NCBI RefSeq assembly: GCF_000717055.1
Contig: NZ_JNXI01000033.1
Location: forward strand, 1 to 55,830
Reading direction: 5' to 3'
DNA from: Streptomyces iakyrus
Lineage (GTDB): Bacteria; Actinomycetota; Actinomycetes; Streptomycetales; Streptomycetaceae
Length of the DNA stretch: 55,830 nucleotides
The notes under the pieces were generated by a model, which was not told where the DNA came from, made no database searches, and worked only from the letters and a program-made list of their open reading frames with translations. Both the position numbers and the translations under genes were made by a program. Shown piece after piece: positions 1 to 7,241 of this stretch (position 1 is the first letter of the stretch; every line of letters begins with the position of its first letter).

Positions 1-96
1 TGGCTGGACTGGTACAACTACCACCGACCCCACACCGGAATCGGCGGCCAAACGCCAGCCAGCCGCGTCACCAACCTGCCCGAACAGCACACCTAG
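1..96 (+). mobile_element. 3' end of an IS481-type transposase (partial, cut by window edge)
   Basis: Frame 1 reads WLDWYNYHRPHTGIGG, followed by QTPASRVTNL and a stop at 94-96. The WxxWYNxxRPHxxIGGxTPxxR pattern is the C-terminal signature of DDE integrase-like transposases of the IS481 type. The rest of the gene lies outside the window, so I cannot tell whether the element is intact. Its TAG stop overlaps the stop codon of the convergent hydrolase gene, so an insertion or deletion may have defined the 3' end of that gene. No terminal inverted repeat is recognisable in the bases available. A related 30-nt sequence occurs inverted near the right end of the window (55733-55762). Confidence 0.75.
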
Positions 97-992
97 GGCG
101 TCCGGGTGGCGGCCTTTGACGGGTCCGGCCCGACGCCGTCCCAGAAGTCGGCGAGGGCGTGGGCCGTCGGGAGCGGCTGATCGGCGTTGGGGGAGTGCTC
201 GGCTCCGGTGACGACCGTGCGGTGCGCGTCCAGGCGCAGGGCCATGTCGTCCAGGATCGCCACCGGCCAGGTGTCGTCGTGCGCGCCCGACAGGACGTGG
301 AACGGCAGCGGGACGGCGGCGAGTTCGGCCACGCGGTCCGGCTCGGTGCACAACTGGCGACCTGTCGCGAGCAGTTGTGCGGGGCTGTGGCCGAGCCAGC
401 GGCGGCGCAACTGGTCCTGGTCACCGAGGCCGCGGGCCGGCCCGCCGACTTCCTCCGGCGGTCCCATGGCCTGGATGGCCTCCCACACCTCCTCCATCGA
501 CAGCACGGCGAGCGCGTCGCGCAGCAGCTTCACGCGCTGCTGCTGGGAGACGGAGATCTCCGCCGGGCCGGACGAGACCAGGGTGAAGGAGACGAAGGGG
601 GAGTGGTCGAGCAGCACGGCCGCACGGGCGATCTGCCCGCCGAGTGAGTGCCCCACGAGGTGGACGGGCACGCCCAGCGCCTCGGCCTGTGCGAGCACGT
701 CCCGCGCCAGTTCCCGCTGGGCGTAGGCGGATTCGTCGTGCAGGGGACCGGCCGACTCGTGCTGCCCGCGCCCGTCCACGGCGACGACCCGGTACCCCCG
801 CTGTGCGAGCGGCTCGTGGAGCAACCGGAAGTCCTCCTTGCTCCCGGTGAACCCCGGCAGCATCAGGACGACTCCCCTGGCCTCCTCACCCGCCGCCGGC
901 GGCGAGTCGACGACGGCGAACTCGCCGCGCGCGGTGCGCAGGGGGTAGGCGCGGGCGCCCGGGGGCGGGGGGAAGGCGGGGTGGCTGGTCAC
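93..992 (-). CDS. alpha/beta hydrolase
   Basis: 299-residue alpha/beta-hydrolase fold enzyme. LMLPGFTGSKEDF near residue 43 is the oxyanion-hole strand and loop, VGHSLGGQIARA is the nucleophile elbow with the catalytic Ser, LSGAHDDTWPV carries the probable acid, and GAEHSPN near the C-terminus the catalytic His. The substrate cannot be deduced. The start is GTG at 992-990. On the minus strand TACCCT lies 6 nt upstream and no Shine-Dalgarno is visible, so a leaderless mRNA is likely. The stop codon (95-93) lies inside the transposase stop region, and the last residues may differ from those of orthologues because of the IS junction. Cytoplasmic; no signal peptide seen. Confidence 0.85.
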   Translation of the reverse strand: MTSHPAFPPPPGARAYPLRTARGEFAVVDSPPAAGEEARGVVLMLPGFTGSKEDFRLLHEPLAQRGYRVVAVDGRGQHESAGPLHDESAYAQRELARDVLAQAEALGVPVHLVGHSLGGQIARAAVLLDHSPFVSFTLVSSGPAEISVSQQQRVKLLRDALAVLSMEEVWEAIQAMGPPEEVGGPARGLGDQDQLRRRWLGHSPAQLLATGRQLCTEPDRVAELAAVPLPFHVLSGAHDDTWPVAILDDMALRLDAHRTVVTGAEHSPNADQPLPTAHALADFWDGVGPDPSKAATRTP

Positions 993-998
993 GGGGCG

Positions 999-1004
999 AG
1001 GGTA
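999..1004 (-). promoter_or_regulatory. -10-like hexamer, probable leaderless promoter of the hydrolase
   Basis: TACCCT on the minus strand ends 6 nt before the GTG at 992. This spacing puts the predicted transcript start at or next to the start codon. The -35 element is not convincing. Confidence 0.4.
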
Positions 1005-1088
1005 GCGGGTGGGAATCGCCCCTGGCCTCCGGGCGAATGCCGACGGCCCGGCTCCCCGTGAGGGGCCGGGCCGTCGGAGAGGGGTGTG

Positions 1089-2470
1089 TCAGCCCTCCGT
1101 GGGCTCCGCGGTGGCCGTGGCCTTGCGGGTGCGGCGGGCCCTGGGCTTCGCCTCCGTCGCGTCCTCCGCAGCGGCAGCCGTGGCGGCCGTGGCGGTCGTG
1201 GTCGCCTTGCGCGTGCGGCGCGGCTTGGCGGCCTCCGGCTCCTGATCCGCCTGTGCGGGGATCTCGGCGGGCTCGGCGGCCTTGCGGGTGCGGCGGCGCG
1301 GCTTGGCCTCCGTGCCCTCGGCCGTGTCGACGGCAGCCTCGGCCGCGGCGGCGGTCTTCCGCGTGCGGCGCGGCTTGGCCTCGGCGGCCTCTCCGTCCGG
1401 GGCGGCGGCGGTCTTCCGCGTGCGGCGCGGCTTGGCCTCGGCGGCCTCCCCGTCCGGGGCGGCCGCGGCGGTCTTCCGCGTCCTGTGCGGCTTGGCCTCG
1501 GCGGCCTCCGGCTCCTGAGCCGTCTGGGCCGGGATCTCGGCGACGGCCGCTGCGGCCGTCTTGCGGGTGCGGCGCGGCTTGGCCTCCGTGCCTTCGGCCG
1601 TGTCGACGGCGGCCTCCGCCGGGGCGGCGGTCTTGCGGGTGCGGCGCGGCTTGGTCTCCGCGGCCTCCGGAGCCGTGGCCGTGGTCTCGGTGGCCTCGGC
1701 CACCTCGGCGGTCTTGCGGGTGCGGCGGCGCGGCTTGGCCTCGGTGGCCTCCGCCGTGTCGACGGCGGCCTCGGCTGCCGCTGCCGTCGCCTTGCGCGTA
1801 CGCCGGGGCTTCGCCTCGGCCGTCCCGGAGGTGTCCTCCGCCGTTGCGGCCGTCTTGCGCGTGCGGCGCGGCTTGGCTTCGGCCGCCTCGGCCGTGTCGA
1901 CGCTCGCCTCGGCCTTCGCGGCCGTCTTGCGGGTACGGCGCGGCTTCGCCTCCACCGGCTCCGCAGCGGCCTCGGTGGTCCCCTCGGCCGTGTCGGCCGC
2001 GGACTCGGCCGCGGACGCCGCCGTGGCCTTGCGGGTGCGGCGGCGCGGCGTGGCGACGGCGGCCTCGGGCCGAGCGGTTTCCGCAGGGGCCTCGGTGACG
2101 GTCACCTGCTCCGGGACCGACGGCGTCACCGCGGCCTCGGTCTCCACCACGGGCGTCTCCGAGCGGCGCGTACGGCGCCGGCGCGGCTTCGCGGCCGTCT
2201 CCGGAGCCTCGGCCGTCGTGCCCTCCGCCGTCGCGACGGCGGTCTCCGCCTGCTCGGACACCGGGGACTCGACCGCCACGACCGGGGCCGCCTCGGGCTG
2301 GGCCCCGCCGCGGGTGCGGCGACGGCGGCGCGGGGTGCGCGGAACCGTGACGGCGTCCGCCTCGGCGGCACCGTCGCCGACCGTGGTGCCCGGCGCGGTC
2401 GTGCCGGTGGACTCCGGCGCCCCGTCCACCGCGGCCCCGCCACGGGTACGGCGGCGGCGACGCGGCGTAC
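1089..2470 (-). repeat. degenerate repeats encoding the KPRRTRK tail
   Basis: The DNA repeats a core reading (plus strand) GTGCGGCGCGGCTTGGCCTC about every 50-110 bp. Two neighbouring units around 1364-1500 are nearly identical over some 55 bp, pointing to recent duplication by slippage or unequal exchange. All units stay in frame and encode basic [KT]PRR(R)TRK clusters separated by acidic/alanine spacers. Confidence 0.85.
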
Positions 2471-3839
2471 GCGAGGACCGCTCGCGGTCCTCCGAGCGGG
2501 ACTCGTCCCGGTCGCCGCGGCCACCCCGGCCGCCGCGACCGCGCGGCCCGCGCCCGCCCGGCTCACCCAGGTCTTCCAGCTGCTCCGCGTCCAGCCCGGC
2601 GCGCGTACGCTCCGAGCGCGGCAGGATGCCCTTCGTGCCCTCGGGAATGCCGAGGTCGGAGTAGAGGTGCGGGGAGGTGGAGTACGTCTCCGGCGGGTCG
2701 TTGAAGTCCAGCTCCAGCGCCTTGTTGATCAGCTGCCAGCGCGGGATGTCGTCCCAGTCGACCAGGGTGATCGCCGTACCCTTCGCGCCCGCGCGGCCCG
2801 TACGGCCGATGCGGTGCAGGTACGTCTTCTCCTCCTCCGGCGACTGGTAGTTGATGACGTGCGTCACGCCCTCGACGTCGATGCCGCGGGCGGCGACGTC
2901 GGTGCAGACGAGTACGTCCACCTTGCCGTTGCGGAAGGCGCGCAGCGCCTGCTCGCGGGCGCCCTGGCCGAGGTCGCCGTGAACCGCCCCGGAGGCGAAA
3001 CCGCGCTGCTTCAGCTGGTCCGCGAGATCGGCCGCCGTGCGCTTGGTGCGGCAGAAGACCATGGCCAGCCCCCGGCCCTCGGCCTGGAGGATGCGCGCGA
3101 CCATCTCGGGCTTGTCCATGTTGTGCGCGCGGTAGATGTACTGCTTGGTGTTCGCGACCGTCGCGCCCGCGTCGTCCGGCGACGTGGCGCTGATGTGCGT
3201 GGGCTGCGACATGTAGCGGCGGGCGAGGCCGATGACCGCGCCCGGCATGGTCGCCGAGAACAGCATGGTCTGACGCCGCACCGGCAGCATGTTGATGATC
3301 TTCTCGACGTCGGGCAGGAAGCCCAGGTCGAGCATCTCGTCGGCCTCGTCGAGGACCAGCGACTTGATGTGCTTCAGGTTCAGCTTCTTCTGCCCGGCGA
3401 GGTCGAGGAGCCGGCCCGGGGTGCCGACGACCACGTCGACGCCCTTCTTCAGGGCCTCGACCTGGGGCTCGTAGGCCCGGCCGCCGTAGATGGCGAGGAC
3501 CCGTACGTTGCGCACTTTGCCCGCGGTCAGCAGGTCGTTGGTGACCTGCGTGCACAGCTCGCGCGTGGGGACGACGACGAGCGCCTGCGGGGCCTCGGTG
3601 AGCGCCTCGGGCTCGGCGCGCCCGGCCTCGACGTCGGCGGGGACGGTGACGCGCTCCAGGAGCGGGAGACCGAAGCCCAGCGTCTTGCCGGTGCCGGTCT
3701 TGGCCTGGCCGATGACGTCCTTGCCCGAGAGGGCGACGGGGAGCGTCATCTCCTGGATGGGGAAGGGGGTGATGATGCCGACGGCCTCAAGGGCCTCGGC
3801 GGTCTCGGGGAGGATTCCGAGCTCTCGGAACGTAGTCAG
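1089..3839 (-). CDS. DEAD-box RNA helicase with long basic repeat tail
   Basis: ATP-dependent RNA helicase, 916 residues with the start proposed here. The Q motif (FRELGILPETAEAL ... PFPIQE) occupies about residues 4-30, Walker A AKTGTGKT about 44, VLDEADEMLDLGF about 165, then SATMPG, and the C-terminal RecA domain ends in HRIGRTGRAG and a WDD segment. An RGG-like stretch (GGRGPRGRGGRGGRGD) follows near 425. The last ~490 residues are a low-complexity Ala/Glu/Thr tail with about 16 copies of a KPRRTRK-type motif, probably an RNA- or nucleoid-binding arm. Start: the first ATG (3749) would delete the Q motif. Between the in-frame stop at 3890-3888 and the Q motif there is no ATG, GTG or TTG, only CTG at 3839-3837, which has GAGG about 8 nt upstream. 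Likely roles are RNA remodelling, ribosome assembly or decay. Confidence 0.9.
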   Translation of the reverse strand: MTTFRELGILPETAEALEAVGIITPFPIQEMTLPVALSGKDVIGQAKTGTGKTLGFGLPLLERVTVPADVEAGRAEPEALTEAPQALVVVPTRELCTQVTNDLLTAGKVRNVRVLAIYGGRAYEPQVEALKKGVDVVVGTPGRLLDLAGQKKLNLKHIKSLVLDEADEMLDLGFLPDVEKIINMLPVRRQTMLFSATMPGAVIGLARRYMSQPTHISATSPDDAGATVANTKQYIYRAHNMDKPEMVARILQAEGRGLAMVFCRTKRTAADLADQLKQRGFASGAVHGDLGQGAREQALRAFRNGKVDVLVCTDVAARGIDVEGVTHVINYQSPEEEKTYLHRIGRTGRAGAKGTAITLVDWDDIPRWQLINKALELDFNDPPETYSTSPHLYSDLGIPEGTKGILPRSERTRAGLDAEQLEDLGEPGGRGPRGRGGRGGRGDRDESRSEDRERSSRTPRRRRRTRGGAAVDGAPESTGTTAPGTTVGDGAAEADAVTVPRTPRRRRRTRGGAQPEAAPVVAVESPVSEQAETAVATAEGTTAEAPETAAKPRRRRTRRSETPVVETEAAVTPSVPEQVTVTEAPAETARPEAAVATPRRRTRKATAASAAESAADTAEGTTEAAAEPVEAKPRRTRKTAAKAEASVDTAEAAEAKPRRTRKTAATAEDTSGTAEAKPRRTRKATAAAAEAAVDTAEATEAKPRRRTRKTAEVAEATETTATAPEAAETKPRRTRKTAAPAEAAVDTAEGTEAKPRRTRKTAAAAVAEIPAQTAQEPEAAEAKPHRTRKTAAAAPDGEAAEAKPRRTRKTAAAPDGEAAEAKPRRTRKTAAAAEAAVDTAEGTEAKPRRRTRKAAEPAEIPAQADQEPEAAKPRRTRKATTTATAATAAAAEDATEAKPRARRTRKATATAEPTEG

Positions 3840-4082
3840 GGTGCTGCCTCTTCTGTGTGGGCGGCGCGAGGCGAGCGCGGGGTCGTGTCAGACCGTGCCG
3901 GGGACGTCGGCTGCCTACGGGCGGGCCGTAGAGCACGGGACCGCGCCGACGCTCTAGCGCTCGTGCCGCTGAGGGTGTCCCCTCCGGGTCTCGTACGCAC
4001 TGGGGCGGACGGCCGGGGAGGGCTGTCGGGTCGGAGCCGATCGGGCCACCGACCGGGCATCCTCATACGTGCGGCCTGTCGA

Positions 4083-4098
4083 GGTACGTCGACGTACC
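4083..4098. promoter_or_regulatory. 16-bp perfect palindrome, candidate operator
   Basis: GGTACGTCGACGTACC equals its own reverse complement. It lies between two divergent genes, where a dimeric regulator could act on both. The binding protein is unknown. Confidence 0.4.
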
Positions 4099-4210
4099 AG
4101 CAGGCGCATTACCACCATACCCCGGAATCGCGCACATGCGATGGCCGATTCGGTCACGTAGTCGTCGTCACAGTGAATGACCAGGGCCTTACGCCCCCCG
4201 GCGGGCAGAC

Positions 4211-4216
4211 TATTGT
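4211..4216 (+). promoter_or_regulatory. -10-like hexamer, probable leaderless promoter
   Basis: TATTGT lies 7 nt before the ATG of the MiaE-like gene, and no purine-rich ribosome-binding site precedes that ATG. The -35 match is weak. Confidence 0.4.
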
Positions 4217-4223
4217 GCGCTTC

Positions 4224-4973
4224 ATGACGAGCTCTGACAAGCCTGAGAACGCCTCGGACACCGCCGCCGCCGAACCGACCTCGGTCGCCGCCCGGGACTG
4301 GGCGACGGCCTCCGCCGACCCGCAGTACCGCGCCGCGGTCGTGGACCTGCTCGGTGCGCTTGCGTACGGGGAGCTGGCGGCGTTCGAGCGGCTCGCGGAG
4401 GACGCCAAGCTGGCGCCGACACTGGCGGACAAGGCGGAGCTGGCGAAGATGGCGTCGGCGGAGTTCCACCACTTCGAGAGGCTGCGCGACCGGCTCGCCG
4501 AGATCGGGGAGGAGCCGACGCGGGCGATGGAGCCCTTCGTCGCCGCGTACGACGGGTTCCACAAGCAGACGGCCCCCTCGGACTGGCTGGAGGGCCTTGT
4601 CAAGGCCTACGTCGGCGACTCCATCGCCAGCGACTTCTACCGGGAGGTCGCCGCCCGGCTGGACTCCGACTCCCGCAATCTCGTGCTGGCCGTGCTCGAC
4701 GACACGGGGCACGGCGGCTTCGCCGTGGAGAAGGTGCGGGCCGCGATCGACGCCGACCCGCGCGTGGGCGGGCGGCTCGCGCTGTGGGCGCGGCGGCTGA
4801 TGGGCGAGGCCCTGTCGCAGTCCCAGCGGGTGGTCGCCGACCGCGACGCGCTGTCGACCATGCTGGTGGGCGGTGTCGCGGACGGCTTCGACCTCGCCGA
4901 GGTCGGCAAGATGTTCTCCCGGATCACCGAGGCCCACACCAAGCGGATGGCCGCGCTGGGACTGGCCGCCTAG
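4224..4973 (+). CDS. ferritin-fold MiaE-like protein
   Basis: 249 residues. It resembles the actinobacterial MiaE-like ferritin-fold family (Pfam MiaE_2 type). The family fold is a four-helix bundle carrying a di-iron centre, related to the tRNA-(ms2io6A) hydroxylase MiaE. Candidate metal ligands are visible: GALAYGELAAFERLAED supplies Glu residues in helix 1, ASAEFHHFERLRDRL has an ExxH arrangement in helix 2, and further acidic residues and a His occur in GDSIASDFYREVA and DDTGHGGFAVEKV. The final helices end in ITEAHTKRMAALG. The first ~20 residues are an unstructured Thr/Ala/Glu leader. tRNA hydroxylation is a family-level inference; the protein could also be another non-haem di-iron oxygenase. 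It stands alone, probably on its own leaderless transcript. Confidence 0.75.
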   Translation: MTSSDKPENASDTAAAEPTSVAARDWATASADPQYRAAVVDLLGALAYGELAAFERLAEDAKLAPTLADKAELAKMASAEFHHFERLRDRLAEIGEEPTRAMEPFVAAYDGFHKQTAPSDWLEGLVKAYVGDSIASDFYREVAARLDSDSRNLVLAVLDDTGHGGFAVEKVRAAIDADPRVGGRLALWARRLMGEALSQSQRVVADRDALSTMLVGGVADGFDLAEVGKMFSRITEAHTKRMAALGLAA

Positions 4974-5027
4974 TCCATCGCCGGGCGGCCGGGCCACGTC
5001 GTCAGCGCCACCACCGTCGGCGACTGC

Positions 5028-5297
5028 TCAGGCGGTCGCCGACCGGCGGCGCAGTCTTCCCGCGGGGCGCAGCAGCAGCGACAGCGAGGCCACGGAGACG
5101 ATCACCGCACCGAGCAGCACGAGCAGCACGTGCCCGGCGTCCAGCGCGCTGTGCATGACGAAGGCCCCGAAGAGGGCGCCGGCGACACCGGTCGACAGCA
5201 CCATGGGGCGCGCCGGGAGACGGTGCGACAGGCGGTGCGTGGCCGCCCACGCCAGAGCCAGGCCGAGGATCGCGGAGCTCAGCGCTTCCAGGAGCAT
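5028..5297 (-). CDS. small integral membrane protein
   Basis: 89 residues starting MLLEALSSAILGLALAWAA. Three hydrophobic segments are visible (about residues 5-22, 33-50 and 56-76), ending in a basic tail (RPAGRLRRRSATA). The ATG at 5297-5295 begins exactly where the hydrophobic segment starts. A longer upstream reading would add an arginine-rich stretch that looks like non-coding DNA. It has no recognised catalytic motif and I do not recognise a function. It converges with the MiaE-like gene (54 nt between stops). Confidence 0.7.
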   Translation of the reverse strand: MLLEALSSAILGLALAWAATHRLSHRLPARPMVLSTGVAGALFGAFVMHSALDAGHVLLVLLGAVIVSVASLSLLLRPAGRLRRRSATA

Positions 5298-5484
5298 GTC
5301 GGGGTCCCTCCCACACGGCCGGATGCCCACATCGGTCGTAGCCCGTCTTACCCCTGACCTGCGAAATCCAATCCACCCCTGTGGGCGACTTGTGCTCCAT
5401 CCGTGGAGGAAGCGGTGTACCGCAAGGGGCCGGGGAACGCGAAGGGGCCTGGGAGCGCGAAGGGCGCGCATGCGCATGAAGGGC
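5298..5484. other. intergenic region with short GCGAAGGG repeats
   Basis: 187 nt upstream of the small membrane protein gene. It holds several copies of GCGAAGGG, including GAAGGGCGCGCAT twice in tandem around 5459-5490, leading directly into the 27-bp hairpin at 5485-5543. No ORF is supported. Confidence 0.5.
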
Positions 5485-5543
5485 GCGCATACGCGAAGGG
5501 GGCGGAACGGCCGGCAGCCGTTCCGCCCCCTTCGCGTATGCGC
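5485..5543 (-). terminator. 27-bp perfect hairpin, terminator of the DUF3107 gene
   Basis: The arms 5485-5511 and 5517-5543 are perfectly complementary, with a 5-nt loop (CGGCA). The hairpin begins directly after the stop codon of the DUF3107 gene (5546-5544). There is no long U tract, as is common for Streptomyces terminators. Confidence 0.8.
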
Positions 5544-5771
5544 CTACAGCGCGCCGAAGCCCACCTTGCGCGGGGCCGGCTCACCGATCTCGACGTACGC
5601 GAGACGGTCGGCCGGGACGAGGAGCTTGCGGCCGTGCTCGTCCACGAGGCTCAGCAGCTGCGACTTGCCTGCCAGTGCCTCGGCGACCACGCGCTCGACC
5701 TCCTCGGCAGTCTGACCGCTCTCCAGAACGATCTCGCGGGGCGCGTGCTGCACGCCGATCTTGACCTCCAC
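5544..5771 (-). CDS. DUF3107 family small protein
   Basis: 75 residues, starting VEVKIGVQHAPREIVLESG and ending PRKVGFGAL. This is a short beta-rich ATP-independent protein of the actinobacterial DUF3107 family, whose function is not established. The GTG at 5771-5769 is chosen because GAGGGA lies 8-9 nt upstream; a longer reading frame upstream adds only atypical arginine-rich sequence. The mid-sequence LLSLVDEHGRKLLVPADRLAYVEIG is typical of the family. It lies downstream of the tetR gene, with 135 nt between the tetR stop and this start. A strong hairpin directly after the stop closes the unit. Confidence 0.8.
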   Translation of the reverse strand: MEVKIGVQHAPREIVLESGQTAEEVERVVAEALAGKSQLLSLVDEHGRKLLVPADRLAYVEIGEPAPRKVGFGAL

Positions 5772-5906
5772 GGCTATGTCCCTCCGACGGTCAGTGATGT
5801 GCGCGACCTTCCGCGCCGTACGCAGCACACATTAGCCCGGTGAGGGGACGTACATGGTCCGCCCGAGAACGCCACGAGCGAACACCGGACGGGAACAAGG
5901 CGCCCC

Positions 5907-6554
5907 TCAGTGGTGCGGCTGGTCCATGCCGTGCAGCGGGAAGCCCGCGATACCGCGCCACGCAAGCGACGTGAGCAGCTGTACGGCCTGGTCGCGCGGC
6001 ACGCTGCGGTCGCTGTGCAGCCAGGACCGCGCCACCACCTGGGCCAGGCCGCCCAGGCCCGAGGCGAGCAGCATCGACTCCGCGCGCGACAGGCCGGTGT
6101 CCTCGGCGATGACGTCGCAGATCGCCTCCGCGCACTCGTTCGTGACCTTGTCGACGCGCTCGCGCACGGCGGGCTCGTTCGTCAGGTCCGACTCGAAGAC
6201 CAGGCGGAAGGCGCCGCCGTCGTCCTCGACGTAGGCGAAGTAGGCGTCCATCGTCGCCCGGACGCGCTGCTTGTTGTCGGTCGTCGACGCGAGCGCGTTC
6301 CGCACGGACTGGATGAGCGACTCGCAGTGCTGGTCCAGCAGCGCGAGATAGAGGTCGAGCTTGCCCGGGAAGTGCTGGTAGAGCACCGGCTTGCTGACGC
6401 CCGCGCGCTCCGCGATGTCGTCCATCGCGGCCGCGTGGTAGCCCTGGGCCACGAAGACCTCCTGGGCGGCGCCCAGGAGCTGGTTGCGTCGGGCACGGCG
6501 CGGCAGGCGTGTGCCCCGCGGGCGAACCGCCTCTGTCTGCTCGATGGCTGTCAC
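5907..6554 (-). CDS. TetR family transcriptional regulator
   Basis: 215 residues. The N-terminal TetR helix-turn-helix is clear: RNQLLGAAQEVFVAQGYHA, then MDDIAERAGVSKPVLYQHF at about residues 38-62, followed by a C-terminal all-helical ligand/dimerisation domain. The GTG at 6554-6552 is preferred over the ATG 12 nt upstream because GGAGG sits 5 nt before it. The ligand is unknown. The neighbours on the same strand (DUF3107, acidic protein) are not obvious resistance or efflux genes. The upstream region carries two GGTTGCGAA direct repeats (6659-6667 and 6671-6679), a possible autoregulatory site. Confidence 0.9.
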   Translation of the reverse strand: MTAIEQTEAVRPRGTRLPRRARRNQLLGAAQEVFVAQGYHAAAMDDIAERAGVSKPVLYQHFPGKLDLYLALLDQHCESLIQSVRNALASTTDNKQRVRATMDAYFAYVEDDGGAFRLVFESDLTNEPAVRERVDKVTNECAEAICDVIAEDTGLSRAESMLLASGLGGLAQVVARSWLHSDRSVPRDQAVQLLTSLAWRGIAGFPLHGMDQPHH

Positions 6555-6658
6555 GCCGCCTCCCATGTTCGTCCATGTGCGGATCTGGCCGCGTCGCCAT
6601 CGTACTTTTCGGTAACCGTGGTGTGCGCGGTGAGAACGCAGAATTTCACGGACCGGAC

Positions 6659-6679
6659 GGTTGCGAAAGCGGTTGCGAA
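6659..6679. repeat. 12-bp-phased direct repeat upstream of tetR gene
   Basis: GGTTGCGAA occurs at 6659-6667 and again at 6671-6679, about 105-125 nt upstream of the tetR start. It could be a regulator binding site. Confidence 0.35.
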
Positions 6680-6761
6680 GGTTTCAAACAGGGTCAGAGC
6701 GGGCAAACTGCTGCCTCTTTCCTGTTCGTGGGAGCTGCTCGTCGCCCGTCGGCGGCGAGTG

Positions 6762-6986
6762 TCACCGGTAGTCGTCCTCGTCGAGCGAGACGATCCGGGC
6801 CTGCTCCACCAGGTCGGCCTCATTGGCGCGGTCCGGGTCGACGGCGGTCAGCGGGTCGTCGCGGTCCGGCGCGATGTCCGCCTGCTGCTCGGCCGCGTCG
6901 ACCTCGGGGGCCTCGACGTCGAACTCCTGCGCCTGTGGCGCGTCCTCGGCCTCGAACGTCTCGGGGTCGGTGGGGTCTACGGCCAT
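6762..6986 (-). CDS. small acidic hypothetical protein
   Basis: 74 residues from the ATG at 6986-6984, with GGGAG about 7 nt upstream. About one third of residues are Asp/Glu, concentrated in the middle, and there is a C-terminal LDEDDYR. No hydrophobic segment, cysteine or catalytic motif is visible, so it is probably intrinsically disordered. It lies upstream of the tetR gene on the same strand and is divergent from the next hydrolase. Function unknown; it is supported as a gene by start context, codon bias and its place between promoter regions. Confidence 0.65.
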   Translation of the reverse strand: MAVDPTDPETFEAEDAPQAQEFDVEAPEVDAAEQQADIAPDRDDPLTAVDPDRANEADLVEQARIVSLDEDDYR

Positions 6987-7229
6987 GCTGGGCTCCCTTC
7001 CTACGAACGTCCCTGGGAATGCAGGGGCCACACGCGGGTGCCCTCTGTACGAGCCTAGGAGACACCCGATCCGGACGCTATGCGATCCGCGTCCGGGACG
7101 TGACACAGTGCGCATTCCCTTCACTGCTACCCGCAGCTGTCCGGGTGCCTCCACTTCCGCCTCCGCAACGGGCCGAATCCTGTGACGGCGAACACAGGCG
7201 AACACATGAGTCACTGCGTGATCGTCTCG

Positions 7230-7235
7230 TAACAT
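7230..7235 (+). promoter_or_regulatory. -10-like hexamer, probable leaderless promoter
   Basis: TAACAT lies 6 nt before the ATG at 7242, and no Shine-Dalgarno is present. The -35 is poorly conserved. Confidence 0.45.
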
Positions 7236-7241
7236 TGCCGC

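Larger units (their letters stand above)
3840..4223. other. divergent intergenic region with a 16-bp palindrome
   Basis: 384 nt between the divergently transcribed helicase and the MiaE-like gene. It contains the perfect palindrome GGTACGTCGACGTACC at 4083-4098, a possible operator. A -10-like TATTGT stands at 4211-4216, 7 nt before the ATG at 4224. No credible ORF was seen on either strand. Confidence 0.6.

Noticed and set aside
1086..4973. 1295-codon plus-strand open frame opposite the helicase
   Set aside because: It is an antisense shadow created by G+C bias; only its last 750 nt, from the ATG at 4224, encode a recognisable protein.
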